A model generated the notes under the pieces. The model saw only the letters and a list, made by a program, of their open reading frames with translations. It searched no databases and was not told where the DNA came from. Shown in pieces: positions 1-11,010 of a DNA stretch of 64,000 bases. How positions within the stretch are numbered: position 1 is the stretch's first letter; each line of letters starts with the position of its first letter. The position numbers and the translations under genes are program-made. Source of the DNA: Neoscytalidium dimidiatum (Eukaryota; Ascomycota; Dothideomycetes; Botryosphaeriales; Botryosphaeriaceae); NCBI GenBank assembly GCA_037367355.1, contig CM074695.1, positions 4,712,001 to 4,776,000 on the forward strand. The letters run 5' to 3'.

Positions 1-1094
1 TGTACTACCCGCTGGAAAAAATCACGCTCCCAGCGCAGACGCCCGGGCCGACGCAGCTCACGGTCCGGCTGTCGGCGGCGGCGCTCAACCACCGCGACCT
101 GTTCATCCGGCAGCACCTGTACCCGGGCACGACGTTCGGCGTGCCGCTGCTGGCGGACGGCGCGGGGGTCGTCGTGGCCGCCGGCGCCGCGCCCGACGCC
201 CGCCGCTGGCTCGGCCGGCGCGTCGTGCTCAACCCGGGCACGGGCTGGAGGGACGACCCGGCCGGCCCGGAGAGCGAGGGCGGCGGGTACGCCATCCTCG
301 GCGGCACGAGGCTGAACCCGCTCGGCACGCTGGCCGACGAGGTCGTCGTCGACGCCGGCGAGGTCGAGCTCGCGCCCGCGCACCTGACCGACGTCGAGGC
401 CGCCGCGCTGCCGCTGACCGGCCTGACGGCGTGGAGGGCCGTCGTGACCAAGAGCGGGAACGCGGCGCCGGGGAGGAATGTGCTGGTGACGGGGATCGGC
501 GGCGGGGTGGCGCTGATGGCGTTGCTGTTTGCGAGCGCGAAGGGCGCGCGGGTGTTTGTGAGCAGCGGGAGTGAGGAGAAGATTGAGAGGGCGAAGAAGT
601 TGGGGGCGGCGGGCGGGGTTAACTACAAGGAGGAGGGGTGGGAGAAGAAGTTGCTGGGGCTGTTGGGGGGTGGGAAGTTGGACGCGATTATTGATGGGGC
701 CGGCGGCGATGTTGTGGAGAAAGGAGCGAAGCTGTTGAAGGTGAGTCGGTGGAGGAAACGGTGATGAGAATGAGCAAGTTACTGACTGGGTGCGCAGAAT
801 GGCGGCGTCATCGTATCCTACGGGATGACTCTTGGCCCCAAGATGCCCTTCCTCATGAGCGCGGTCCTTAAGAATATCGAATTGAAGGGCTCAACGATGG
901 GATCACGTCTTGAGTTCAAGCAGATGGTTGAGTTTGTCAATGAGAAGAATCTCAAGCCTGTTATTTCCCGCGTGGTATCTGGGATTGACAACATTGAAGC
1001 CATTGATGGGCTGTTCGAAGATATGAAGAAGGGAAGTCAGTTTGGCAAGCTGGTGATTGAGATTGCAAAAGAGGGAGAGAGCAGTAAGTTGTGA
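1..1094 (+). CDS. MDR-family (quinone oxidoreductase-like) dehydrogenase, 5' truncated
   Basis: This is the C-terminal part of a medium-chain dehydrogenase/reductase; the start lies before the window. Reading begins in frame at base 3. Exon 1 runs to 740, an intron GTGAGT...GCGCAG covers 741-797, and the last exon ends with TGA at 1092-1094. The N-terminal part shows the catalytic-domain pattern ALNHRDLFIRQ. The nucleotide-binding fold follows, with VLVTGIGGGVALMAL in place of the usual AxGGVG motif, then FVSSGSEEKIERAKKLGA. The zinc-ligand cysteines of classical alcohol dehydrogenases are absent, so it belongs with the zinc-independent quinone oxidoreductase/YogA-like branch. The substrate cannot be told. 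It is separated from the polyketide cluster by unrelated genes and is probably housekeeping. Confidence 0.85.
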
Positions 1095-3211
1095 ATCAGA
1101 CTGCGGAAATAATGTATATAGGCTTATGATGAATGATAGAATGAAATGACTCTGCATATCCCAATTGAGTCTGACGATTGATGGCAAGCATGGATGGTAC
1201 CCAGGTCCTTGTACGTTATACCAGAATTATAAGTTGATGTATCCCAGGCGGAGTATACGAGCTGTATACTGTTGAATGGATCAACAGGTGAGTTTAGGAG
1301 AACCCGTGATAGGGGAAGTGCAACCCGCGATAACTTGAGGAGTGTGTGACCAGATATGTATGGTTGTCGGAGTTTGGACACATCCGATATTAGGTCATTG
1401 GGAGTATTCACCTAATCCCGTCCGATTATCGCGCCAATATCAAAAGGCCAACGTCCTCTAATCTACCATCGACAACCTTCGTATCTCACTAGCTCATTGC
1501 AGACTGTCTCGTCGATCAGAACAGCGTATTACATCACGTAGAAAAGTTGAGACCTGATATCACGGGAAATTTTAGGAAATATTTACCTCAAGACACAATG
1601 CAAGCAATACTCCCTTGGCCCGAGCGATCTACACGGAATCAAGGGAGCCACGCTAAGCACTAACTTTACTCGTTGATAAATTCACGCAACAAAATTTGGC
1701 TTACAACGTGAAGTCATACTAAAACTGTTCAAGCTAATCACAACGGGTTTACTGTCCGTTGAAAATAGTAACTGATTGCCGTGTGTATATGCCCCATCTT
1801 AGAAAAGAATTCAGAGGCGAGTATACCAACACATATACTTGTGTCAGGGAAAATTCTCGGATTCATCTTTCCAAATTTTGGTTTCAAACAAGACGTCTCA
1901 TAGCACCGCTAATTTCCATCTTTTGCTCTTAGAATTCAAGGCGGGCACGATCATGATTAGGAGATTCGAGAAGTGTCAGATCTCGGGATCTGGAAATCGG
2001 AATAGTAGGGAAAAGACAACGGTAAGCTGGCTAGAGAGTGGGAACTAATGACGCATTTATAAACAGCCAACCGGAGTAGAAGATGCGAATTGAGAGATGG
2101 TGATGGTTGGTGCTGGCTGGGCAAGCCTAACGTAGATGCTTGGCGACGAAAGGTTTGACGTGATAACACAAGACTTGCGCCACGTGTTCTCGGGCCCTCT
2201 TCAATAAAGAACCTTGCTCCTGAGGAACGGGGTTCGGGGTTTCCCCCGCCTGCTGGAGTCCGGATCGAGGGTTCCGGTGGAGAGAGCGGAGAAACAGACT
2301 GCAAGGCGGGTGATCGGAGGGAGAATCTGACGATCTTGTCATTTGCCATGCCTTTCTACGACATCGGATCCAAATGTTCTGCGACAGCAAGCAGCTGTGA
2401 GCACAGCGAGTGGAAACAGCCGTCCGGACGTAGATGTGTGAAGATGCTGGTAACATTGAGGCCCGGACGACTTGCTCAACTCCCCACGTAGTGATTTAGT
2501 GGCACTTTCGCATCGGTGGATAGGTACCTGGTCGACTCACCCAGTCACAGTGGGCTAGTCGCTGCCGTCGGCCACGGTCTCTGTGCGACAAGCACATGAG
2601 CCAAGGCTTGGGATTCTAGAAAATGTCGGTGCAGGCTCTGATAGCTGACTGCCAAGCACGCAGGGCGTCATGGGCGGCGGGAATGGTCGCTCCAAGAAAC
2701 GAGCAACTGGAGGAACCGGGCTGGGCAACCCCGGGGGCATGGGGAAAAAACATCAGTGCCCCAGGCCGCAGTGCCGCCGTGGGGGGAGGGGACACAGACA
2801 CGGACACAGACACAGACACATACGCAAGCCAGCAACACCACGAACCCGGCGTCAGATCCGGACCATCAACCCCGCCAGTGTCGACGAGTAGTCCATGTCA
2901 ACGGGATGGCGTGCTCGCGGCAGAGTCAGCCCTACCTTTGCCTCAAGAAAAGCAAGAGGAAGCTTGACGCGCTTGGTCTGGCTCGCTGCCAAGAGCGACA
3001 ACGGGGCCAATCACGACTCCGAGCACGCCATTGCGCTATCGCCGCCTCTCTTGCGCGACCTGGTGGGTTTCTGCCAAGTGCCCAGCATCCCGCGGTGAGG
3101 TAACAACATTTGTCTACTATTTCGCTCCGAAGGGTTTTATACCGCCTTTGCGCAGCCTTCTCTGCGTCCATCGGCTGCTCCGCCTCCCAGCTCTTCACCA
3201 CCGCTGGCACC
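1095..3211. other. Intergenic region, no gene recognised
   Basis: About 2.1 kb without a convincing coding region; open frames on either strand are short and of low complexity. A short imperfect (ACACAG/ACACGG)n microsatellite sits at about 2791-2822. The last few hundred bases are presumably the promoter of the permease gene that starts at 3212. Confidence 0.6.
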
Positions 3212-5124
3212 ATGGCCGACTACGACGACGGACGCAAGAGGGGCGACGAGCTCTTTGTCGATGCAGAGGTGCGCTCCGACGAGCAGCCTCGTGATGGCGA
3301 TTTCGCGCCTCTCAAGCGCAAGCTCAAGTCCAGGCACCTGCAGATGATCGCCATCGGAGGTATGTCTTTGCTGCGGATTGCTCCTTTCTCACCACTGTCC
3401 AGCCGTGCTAATTTCCTCTCAGGCATCATTGGTCCTGGTCTGCTCGTTGGCTCTGGAAATGCTCTTCGTCTCGCTGGTCCCGCTGGCATTCTCATCAGCT
3501 TCACGCTCGTCGGCATCATCGTCTTTTTCGTTATGTAAGAGTTTGCTTCCCCACGGGGAATGCCTCCGCTGACCGTCCCCACAGGCAATCTCTCGGAGAA
3601 TTGGCTACCCTGATTCCCGTTACTGGTTCCTTCACCGACTACGCCGGACGATTCATTGATCCCGCTCTTTCCTTCGCCTTAGGTTGGGCCTATTGGTACC
3701 TCTGGGTGACTGTAAGGCCCCTGACACCCGAATGTGGGTCCACATGCTCACGCCACATAGGTCCTGGCAAACGAATACAACGCCATCTCTTTGGTTGTCA
3801 TGTATTGGACAGATGTCGTACCTCAGTGGGCATGGATCCTGATATTCTGGGCTCTCTTCATCTCTTTAAGTATGCTTGGTGTCCTTGCCTACGGCGAAGT
3901 CGAGTACTGGTTGTCCTTGTGAGTCACCCGACGCCAAAGACGGATGTTCCGTACTTATTCCCAGCAGGATCAAAGTTATCTCTATTTCCGTCTTCTTCAT
4001 CCTCGCTATCTGTATTTCTGCCGGTGGCATTGGTCCCCAGAAGATCGGATTCAAGTACTGGGATGACCCAGGCTCTTTTGCCGACGGCATCAACGGTGTG
4101 GCAAGGACTTTTGTAATTGCTGGTACGCTGTACGCTGGAACTGAGATGTAAGTCTATCGCCTTTGCAGTATGGCAGCATCATCGAGTAACACTCTCAGGG
4201 TCGGTATTACTGCCGGTGAATCCTCCAACCCTCGCAAAGCCGTGCCCCGTGCCATCAACCAGGTCTTCTGGCGCATCCTGATTTTCTACATCGGCATGAT
4301 GTTTTTCATTGGCATTCTCATCCCCTACAACGATGAGCGTTTGATCGGAAAGGGTTCCAAGACTGCTTCCTCCCCCTTGACCATTTCCATGGCCGACGCC
4401 AACATTGCGCCCGCTGCTCACCTGATCAACGCCTTGATTGTTATCTCTGTCATCTCAGCTGGCAACTCCGCCCTCTACGTCTCATCCAGAACTATCGTCC
4501 ACATGGCACGTTCCAACATGGCACCCAAGTTCTTGGGTAAGACTAACAACGGCGGCGTCCCATGGGCAGCCCTTCTTTTCTCCAACTTGTGGGCATGCAT
4601 TGCCTTCTTGTCGCAATCTTCAAACGCTGGCGTCCTGTATGAGGCTCTCATTACACTCTCTGGTGTTGCCACATTCATCGTTTGGGCCGTGATCGAACTG
4701 GTTCACATTCGTTTCCGTCAAGCCATGAAGGCCCAGGGACAAAGCATTGAGGACTTGCCATTCAAGGCCCTTTGGTATCCTTACGGAACTTATGCATGCT
4801 TGGCTGCTAACATTTTCCTAGTATTTTTCCAAGGTGAGTGGCTCCCCCAGTATGGTTTTATTCCGCTTACTGACCTCATACACAGGTTACACAGCTTTCC
4901 TGAACCCGTTCAGCGCGCAAGATTTTGTCATCAACTACATATTGATACCCGTGTTTGTTCTTATGTACCTTGCTTACAAGTTCTGGAACAAGACACAATT
5001 CGTGAAATTGGAGGAGATGGATATTTATACTGGACGTCGTGATGACTTGGTCCAGGTGACGGAAGTGGAGGAGGTGAAGAAGAGGTCATTATGGTACCGA
5101 TTGAGAAACGTGGTTGTAGGGTGA
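3212..5124 (+). CDS. Amino-acid permease (YAT/APC family)
   Basis: A plasma-membrane amino-acid transporter of the fungal YAT type, predicted 532 aa. Seven exons: 3212-3359, 3423-3534, 3585-3711, 3761-3918, 3968-4147, 4199-4833 and 4886-5124; all introns are GT-AG and the phases close. The start is the ATG in CACCATGGC. Family hallmarks in order: a hydrophilic N-terminus, LKSRHLQMIAIGG before TM1, GIIGPGLLVGSGNAL, the GELATLIPVTGSFTDYAGRF stretch between TM2 and TM3, EYWLSLIKVISISVF, GITAGESSNPRKAVPRAINQ, and a C-terminal cytoplasmic tail. Substrate specificity cannot be read from the sequence. No link to the polyketide cluster is evident. Confidence 0.93.
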
Positions 5125-5313
5125 AGTACTTCACTTAGTATTCCCGCTACCCATGCGTTGAGCGCCTTGCAAACGAAATATACATCATTCACAGTAGATT
5201 ATGCACTGTTATGTCCTTGGTCGTCTTTTTCCTTTTCTCCATCTCTGTACCCTTCCACAGCGATCATTTCTCTGCTACACTTCATTTCCGCGCACATCGA
5301 CCGCCAGCATACC

Positions 5314-6694
5314 ATGGACAATGGTAATGTCCAATCGTTGCCTGCCCTCACAGCTTCACACGATTTTGAAGATGAAGCCGCTTCTACAGAAGGCTATGCG
5401 GCACGTCCTCCTCTCACTCACATACCATCCTCCTCCCTCACCCACCCTTCCTCACAGCGCCTCCGCAAAGCCTTCTTCCGCGCAGCTTCTTTCCTACAAG
5501 ACGCCTATTACACCTGGCGCGAGCATACCTACGATCAAGCGCTGATCCCGCGCATCGTCCACATCACCAGCAACACCACCCAAATCCACCTCCACCACGA
5601 TCCGTCCATGGAAGCCCTCGACGGCCCCTACGATCTCTGCGAACTCACCCTCTTCCCCTTCCCGCACGCAACATGTCCGAACGAAACAGTGAAAAAAGCC
5701 CTCCTCGCAACCTGCATGTGCGAAGACGCCGCAATCGTCATGGCCGACATGATCGCCCGAGTCCTCGGCCGTACGTCTTCCGCCCTGCATCACCACCACC
5801 ACCTCCTCCCCTCGCACGGAGAAAAAAACACTTCCCAAAAAAAAAAAAAGCTAACACACCCCACCAGCACTGACAACCCACACCCACGAAATCTCCATCC
5901 GCACCGCGCCGAACCCACCGCTCACCGTCCACCTCGTCCCTTCCTCCCCGGCCAACTCCCCGCCCGACCCCGCCGTCCTCAACCACTACGCCCACCACCT
6001 CCGCCTCCTCTCCGGCGAGCGCTTCGCCCTCGACCTCACCGCCGCGCAGTACGGCTACGACCGCGCCGAAGCCGCAGCCGTCCCGTGGACCACCTACCTC
6101 GACCAGCGCGTGCAGACGTACTCCTTTGGCGTCCCCGCCGGCGCGCTGCGCGCCGCGGACGACGCGTACGTCGCGGCGATCAGGGACGGCGAGGGGTGGA
6201 CCGGGGTAGCCGGGGACGATGACGACGACGACGACGACGAGGAAGAGAAGGAGAGGAGGAGGGACGTGGCGTGGTGGTGTTTAGGGCGCGCGTGGGACGC
6301 GGCGTTGCGGGGGTGGGAGGCGCAGAACGGGCGGGTCGGCGAGTGGGCGTGGTGCGTGGACGAGGCGGTGTGGGCGGCGAAGAGGGCGGCGGTGCTGGGG
6401 GCGCTGGGGAGGGGGATCGAGGCGGCCGTGGGGGGGTTGGAGGGCGTGGTGGCGGCGTTTGGGGGCCGGTTGGGCGAGGGCGAGAGGAGGGAGGTTGGGG
6501 AGAGGGTCGGAGCGTGGTCTCGGGGGGTGTATCCCGCGTTGGAGGGGCTGTGGGAGAGGCGGTTTTTGAGGGAGGGTGGGGGGAGGATGGGGTTTGTTGA
6601 GGTGAGGGGTCTTCTTTGGGCGGGGTGTGAGGTTGAGGAGTGGAGGGGTGAGGGGGAGGAGGAAAAGGAGGGGCAGCGTGGATGGAATAGGTGA
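5314..6694 (+). CDS. Uncharacterised fungal protein with acidic tract
   Basis: Predicted 427 aa in two exons (5314-5770 and 5868-6694); the intron begins GTACGT and ends CACCAG and restores the frame exactly. The start is the first in-frame ATG with a good context (ACCATGGAC). The N-terminal half contains a conserved-looking segment LTTHTHEISIRTAPNPPLTV followed by ERFALDLTAAQYGYDRAE, a pattern I associate with uncharacterised fungal proteins, sometimes linked to MYND zinc fingers. No zinc finger is visible here. Eight aspartates followed by glutamates lie near residue 260, and the C-terminal half is rich in Gly, Glu and Trp. No function can be assigned. The 3' half is GC-rich and generates many spurious open frames on the other strand. 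Confidence 0.7.
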
Positions 6695-7883
6695 AGGATG
6701 GTTCTGGGTCTCTTTGCGTAGCACGACCGGCATCGAAGGCAAAGTCAATCAAGGGTGCATGAAGCAATGAAAGTTTCTGAGCTAAAGAAAATGAGAAAAG
6801 ATAGTACTTTAGCATGAGACTGATGTGGAAAAGAAGCAAGAAAAGCAAACAAAGGATCATTCGATTAATGAAAGGATTACTGTGGATAGGAATGCATAGG
6901 CCACTTCGTGCCTATGAGTCACTTCAGCTCTAGTTGGGGTGGCCACTCACGCACGAACTAATAGTTCCGCACAAAACTTGGAGCCCAGCGCTGCCGACCA
7001 TCATATTTTGGCTACACCGTCTTAGTATACCGTCACGAAATTGTCATTTGGCAGGGTAGAGCTCTGTTTACGAGGGTGAAACGCTGAGAGTTTTATACTG
7101 ACGAAGACAATAGCGTTTCTAGAATCCATCCTATATGCAGGGTCCAGTCTGGTCCATGCAACTGTCCCGATCCGGTAATGCTTTATAACATCGAACGTAG
7201 AGTCAATAGAAGTGGATATATATAGTCTTCCCAGCATATACTATTCTTAGGATGCCAAGCACTGATACGAAATCGGTAGGGAGTAAACTGGACAAAGCAA
7301 CGTGCTGATTGAAAATAGCAGCAGGAGCAAGAGTAAAACTTCACATACACAAAGGTCTCGGGTATTCGCGAACACTGCGGGATGGCAATCACGCTAACGA
7401 AATAGGTAATTGAAGTGTGCAGTGCCACATCCTAGCGCGGAGCGGGCATAGTGACATGAAAATTGTGAGCATCTTACTTAGAGCGCTTGAATTTCGTGGC
7501 CAGGACTCGTACATAGAGCGCATCCATCTCATTTGGTAAAGCAAATACAGCTCTCAACAACTCTGCTCCATAGTTCGATCTGCTCATAGTGACACTGGTG
7601 TGATGCCAACCTCTGCATGTATCATACGTCTCGGCTTTCAGGGATTCCAAGAAGATATCCTTAGCAGTGTACCCGCAGTTTCTGACTTGTGGCAGTAGAG
7701 ACAAGTCTTTAAGTTGAACGACTAAAGTTGGCCAGTACAGTCGCCTGAGCTACCTAACAGGCAACGCAAGTTATAGGAGAATACATCTATAGCCAATTTC
7801 TCAATTAATTCTACTTGTCATGTTATTCTGATATTCCATCATTGACTGCAGTGCTCCCTAAGAGATTTTTTCTTCTTCTTAAT
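6695..7883. other. Intergenic region, no gene recognised
   Basis: About 1.2 kb, moderately AT-rich. Only short open frames, the longest 76 codons on the minus strand at 7474-7704, without recognisable motifs or splice-supported extensions. Confidence 0.5.
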
Positions 7884-8777
7884 TTACCGCAGTATCAAGT
7901 TATTACAACATTCTTCGAAGCCATGCAGATCTTGTATAGGTACTGTGGCTTCTGAGGCTTCCACCATCGGCGCAAACGCTGTGAAGCCATACGGGCCACA
8001 AGGCCAGACGTGTAGCTCTGCCTGGACCCCGCACTTCCATAGATTGACCGTGTACGCGATGTCTTCGTCTCTGGAAATTTCCGTAGAGCTCATATCAATG
8101 AAAGCGGGTGGAAGACCCGACAGAGCCGTCGCCTGCGCTGGTGCAGCGTAGTAGCTGGGATCATGCCCCTTTGAATCCGCGCCAAGCAGATATTTACATC
8201 CGAAAATGTTCTGAGCCCTATTACAAGTTCCACCTGTCTCAGATTGCCGAGCAGATAGGCTAGAGCTCCGGTAATTCAGCATTGGACATCCGAGCAGCTG
8301 TCCGCAGAGCTTTGGCTCCCTTTTATCCCTCACTACTATCAGCGCTGTGGCCGCTGAAAATCCACCACCCGCGGAGTCACCCGCCATCAAAAGCTTCTCA
8401 GGATCGATTTCCAGCTCTTGCAGATGACTGCCTACCCACAGTAGCTCGGTGTAACAATCTTCAACAGGTGCGGGGTGCGGGTTCTCTGGCGTCAGTCTGT
8501 ACTCGACCGTGACCACAATCGCGCCCAGGTCCTTAGCCCACTCAATCAGTGTGGTCACGCCGAGAAGGCGGTTGCCATAGATCATGCCACATCCATGGAT
8601 GTAGTAGGTACTGGGCCGTAGTTCGCCAATATTTTCCTTTTTTGGTGCGGGGATTGAGAGCACAATATTGCCTCTAAGCCCGGGGATAGTGCGCTCGGTG
8701 TGCGTAATAGTTAGGTCTGCAAGCCTTGCGTGCCCGGCCTGCGCTAACATGGAGTCACATATATGGAATTGATTCAA
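7884..8777 (-). CDS. Alpha/beta-hydrolase (HSL/Abhydrolase_3-like), catalytic His replaced
   Basis: A 297-aa protein resembling fungal and actinobacterial esterases of the hormone-sensitive-lipase fold. The nucleophile elbow is intact (GDSAGGG, near residue 135) and VEYRLTPENPHPAPVEDCY and FIDMSSTEISRDED match the family. Two key sites deviate. The oxyanion-hole motif HGGG is HGCG (YYIHGCGMIYGNR), and the position of the catalytic His, normally in a WPGxxHGF context, is Tyr (HVWPCGPYGF, TAT codon at about 7991-7993). The protein also starts close to the oxyanion hole, so about 50 N-terminal residues of related enzymes are missing or lie in an unrecognised upstream exon. The frame is open throughout. 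It is probably a catalytically dead or decaying hydrolase beside another broken gene. Confidence 0.7.
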   Translation of the reverse strand: MNQFHICDSMLAQAGHARLADLTITHTERTIPGLRGNIVLSIPAPKKENIGELRPSTYYIHGCGMIYGNRLLGVTTLIEWAKDLGAIVVTVEYRLTPENPHPAPVEDCYTELLWVGSHLQELEIDPEKLLMAGDSAGGGFSAATALIVVRDKREPKLCGQLLGCPMLNYRSSSLSARQSETGGTCNRAQNIFGCKYLLGADSKGHDPSYYAAPAQATALSGLPPAFIDMSSTEISRDEDIAYTVNLWKCGVQAELHVWPCGPYGFTAFAPMVEASEATVPIQDLHGFEECCNNLILR

Positions 8778-8928
8778 AGAGCGGTTAGATAGGGGTTCCG
8801 ATTAAATTTAAGGTGTTGTAGTGGAATATTTGTACGAAGACGTGTTCTGGAGCTTGTGGGGTGCGCAGCTCACTGGTGAAGCACGTTATTCTTCCTATTC
8901 TGAGAGTATAAGGGACTAAATTATAGTT

Positions 8929-11010
8929 TTACAAAGCCCCACCATGCTCGCGAAGGATGTCATCTGTAGCTTTCTCAATAAGCATAAAGATCGGGAGAAC
9001 GGGGAATGCTCCGGGAACACGATGGAAAGAGCTTCCATCGACCACCCGCAAGCCCTGTACACCTCTAACTCGAAGTTGAGAGTCAACCACAGCCATAGGA
9101 TCGTCGCCCGCGCCGATTCTGCAGGAGCTGGTTGCATGATGGGCAAAACCATGACCCATAATGTGACTAATTGCTTCGGCATCGCTTTCGCAGCCGCCAT
9201 CGCATGGGAATTCCTGTGTGAATGGACCGATGGGGCTTGAAACTGAGTCAAGAACTCTCTGAGCGAACTTAGCCCCTTCAAGTAGACCCTGCAAGTCTAC
9301 AGAATCTGATCCAGCCTCGGAGTAAAAGTTGAAGAAGATTTCCAGGGTATCTCGCGGATTGGCCGAGCGTAAAGAGACAGTTCCGTTGCTGCCGCGCCGG
9401 TGCATCTTGGCCATGAGGAAACAAAAAGTATTGCGCAATTCAGGGCCAGGGATCCCTGGAGCTCGAGGGTAGAAGCCGCGGAATGCCCCTGGAAACTGCC
9501 AGATAAGCAAGTCGTTCTCGTCGCTGGCCGAGGCGTTGGTACGATATTGAGTTATGCCAATACGGCCTTGCGTGTATGGGCCTTCGCCCCTACGCCAAAG
9601 CTCAAGGCAGGGGTCGTCCTCTGTAGCACCCATCGTACATGCAGGTCCGTTGTTCTCGAAGTCGGTTGAGGCGTGCGCAACAACGCTAGTTTCGTAGTTG
9701 TCTTGCAGATTGTTGCCAACTCCCGGTAGATCCACAACGACGGGAATGTCGAAACGTGATAGTTCGTCAGCTGGGCCTATGCCACTCAGCTTCAAAATCT
9801 GAGGTGAGTTAAATGCACCGCCAGAGACGATTGCTTCTTTCTTCATTTTCACGACACCCGACTCGCCAGCCGAGTTTGCGTTGTACCGCGGATCGGCACT
9901 ATACATGGCAGATCCCCAGAGAAACTCTACACCAGTAGCCCTAGGCGTATTTCCTGTGGTGGCGTTGTCAAACAAGACGCGAGTGGCGAGAGCGTTGAAC
10001 ATGACGTCCAGGGGGCATTTTTTGGAACCATCTGGATTGGTAGCGGTAGAGACCTCGTAAACACAAGTACGCGCATCACTGCGCCTGACCTGTGCGTCGA
10101 TGTGCTGAGTGAAGCCATACAGTCCCTGCGTTGTGCCCCGTTGAGGACTGGCACTATTGACATCGCCGCGAAGCAGCTCTTCAATGGGTTCGTTATGACC
10201 TAACTCGGCAGCGAGGCTTTCGAGAACCTCTGAAAACTGGGGCTGCTGTTCCAAAATTGCAGGGTCTGGCTGAGACTGTCCAAGGTATCCACTGAAGCCA
10301 TGCCCTTCGGTGCCGTTGGGAAAGTAATGATTGCGCTCAAGGCGTTGGAACAACCGATGCATGTTCGAAGGTCTAAGAGGAAACATTAGAATCCTTAAAA
10401 TCCAGCGTGACAAATAGAACTCACCCCCAGGTATCATCTCCAGTAATATTCGAGATGTATTCCCAGTCGCTCGCAGGGGGTAGGATGGAAATCACGGCGT
10501 TGCGGGTCGCAGATCCTTTTTATAATTAGCATAGTATCGACTACGAGAACGTTTCAGGTACCTACCTCCAAGCGTTCCGGCACGCGGATAATATGCTCCA
10601 AGTCTTTCCGACCCCGTTGGAGGGCTCTGGCCCACACAGTACGACCCGTTCGAGATCCGTCAAGTAAAGTACTCGTAATTGTTGTGCAGATCATGGTTGG
10701 CATGGTATCGCACAAAGAAATCCCAGCGTTGGTCAGGGACATGAATTGCCTGAGGGTAAAGCTCGGGCACCTGCTGGACTAGAGTTTCTCCATGGTCATC
10801 ACCCGCTTCCAGGAGCAGGACAGAATGGCCTGCTACGGCAAGATTTGCCGCCAACGGCCCACCACCTGGTCCGGAGCCAATGACAACAAAGTCGTACGTC
10901 CTGTTGGCGATGTCGGCCGGCTTGACGCCGGAAATGGATTGAGATTGAACATGCCGGCTAAGTAACAGTGCAGCACCATACAAAAGCATGGGACGATTGA
11001 GAAAGACCAA
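8929..11010 (-). pseudogene. GMC oxidoreductase (FAD-dependent) with in-frame stop
   Basis: A glucose-methanol-choline oxidoreductase. Three exons (11010-10566, 10515-10425, 10372-8929) with GT-AG introns whose phases close to 660 codons. The N-terminus is a probable signal peptide (MVFLNRPMLLYGAALLLS), followed by the FAD-binding motif DFVVIGSGPGGGPLAANLA. The C-terminal domain has HHATSSCRIG and GLRVVDGSSFHRVPGAFPV. Exon 1 contains one TGA at 10660-10662 (codon 117), inside YEYFT-stop-RISNGSYCVG. The family has Trp in a YFTW motif here, so the change is most simply TGG to TGA. The protein would end after 116 aa, just past the FAD-binding motif. Everything downstream remains open and conserved, so the lesion is recent or a sequencing error. 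Confidence 0.85.

Noticed and set aside
10554..10742. A separate small gene in the other frame over the GMC stop
   Set aside because: Its frame cuts across the conserved SPPTGSERLGAYYPRAGTLGG reading of the GMC enzyme and has no features of its own.
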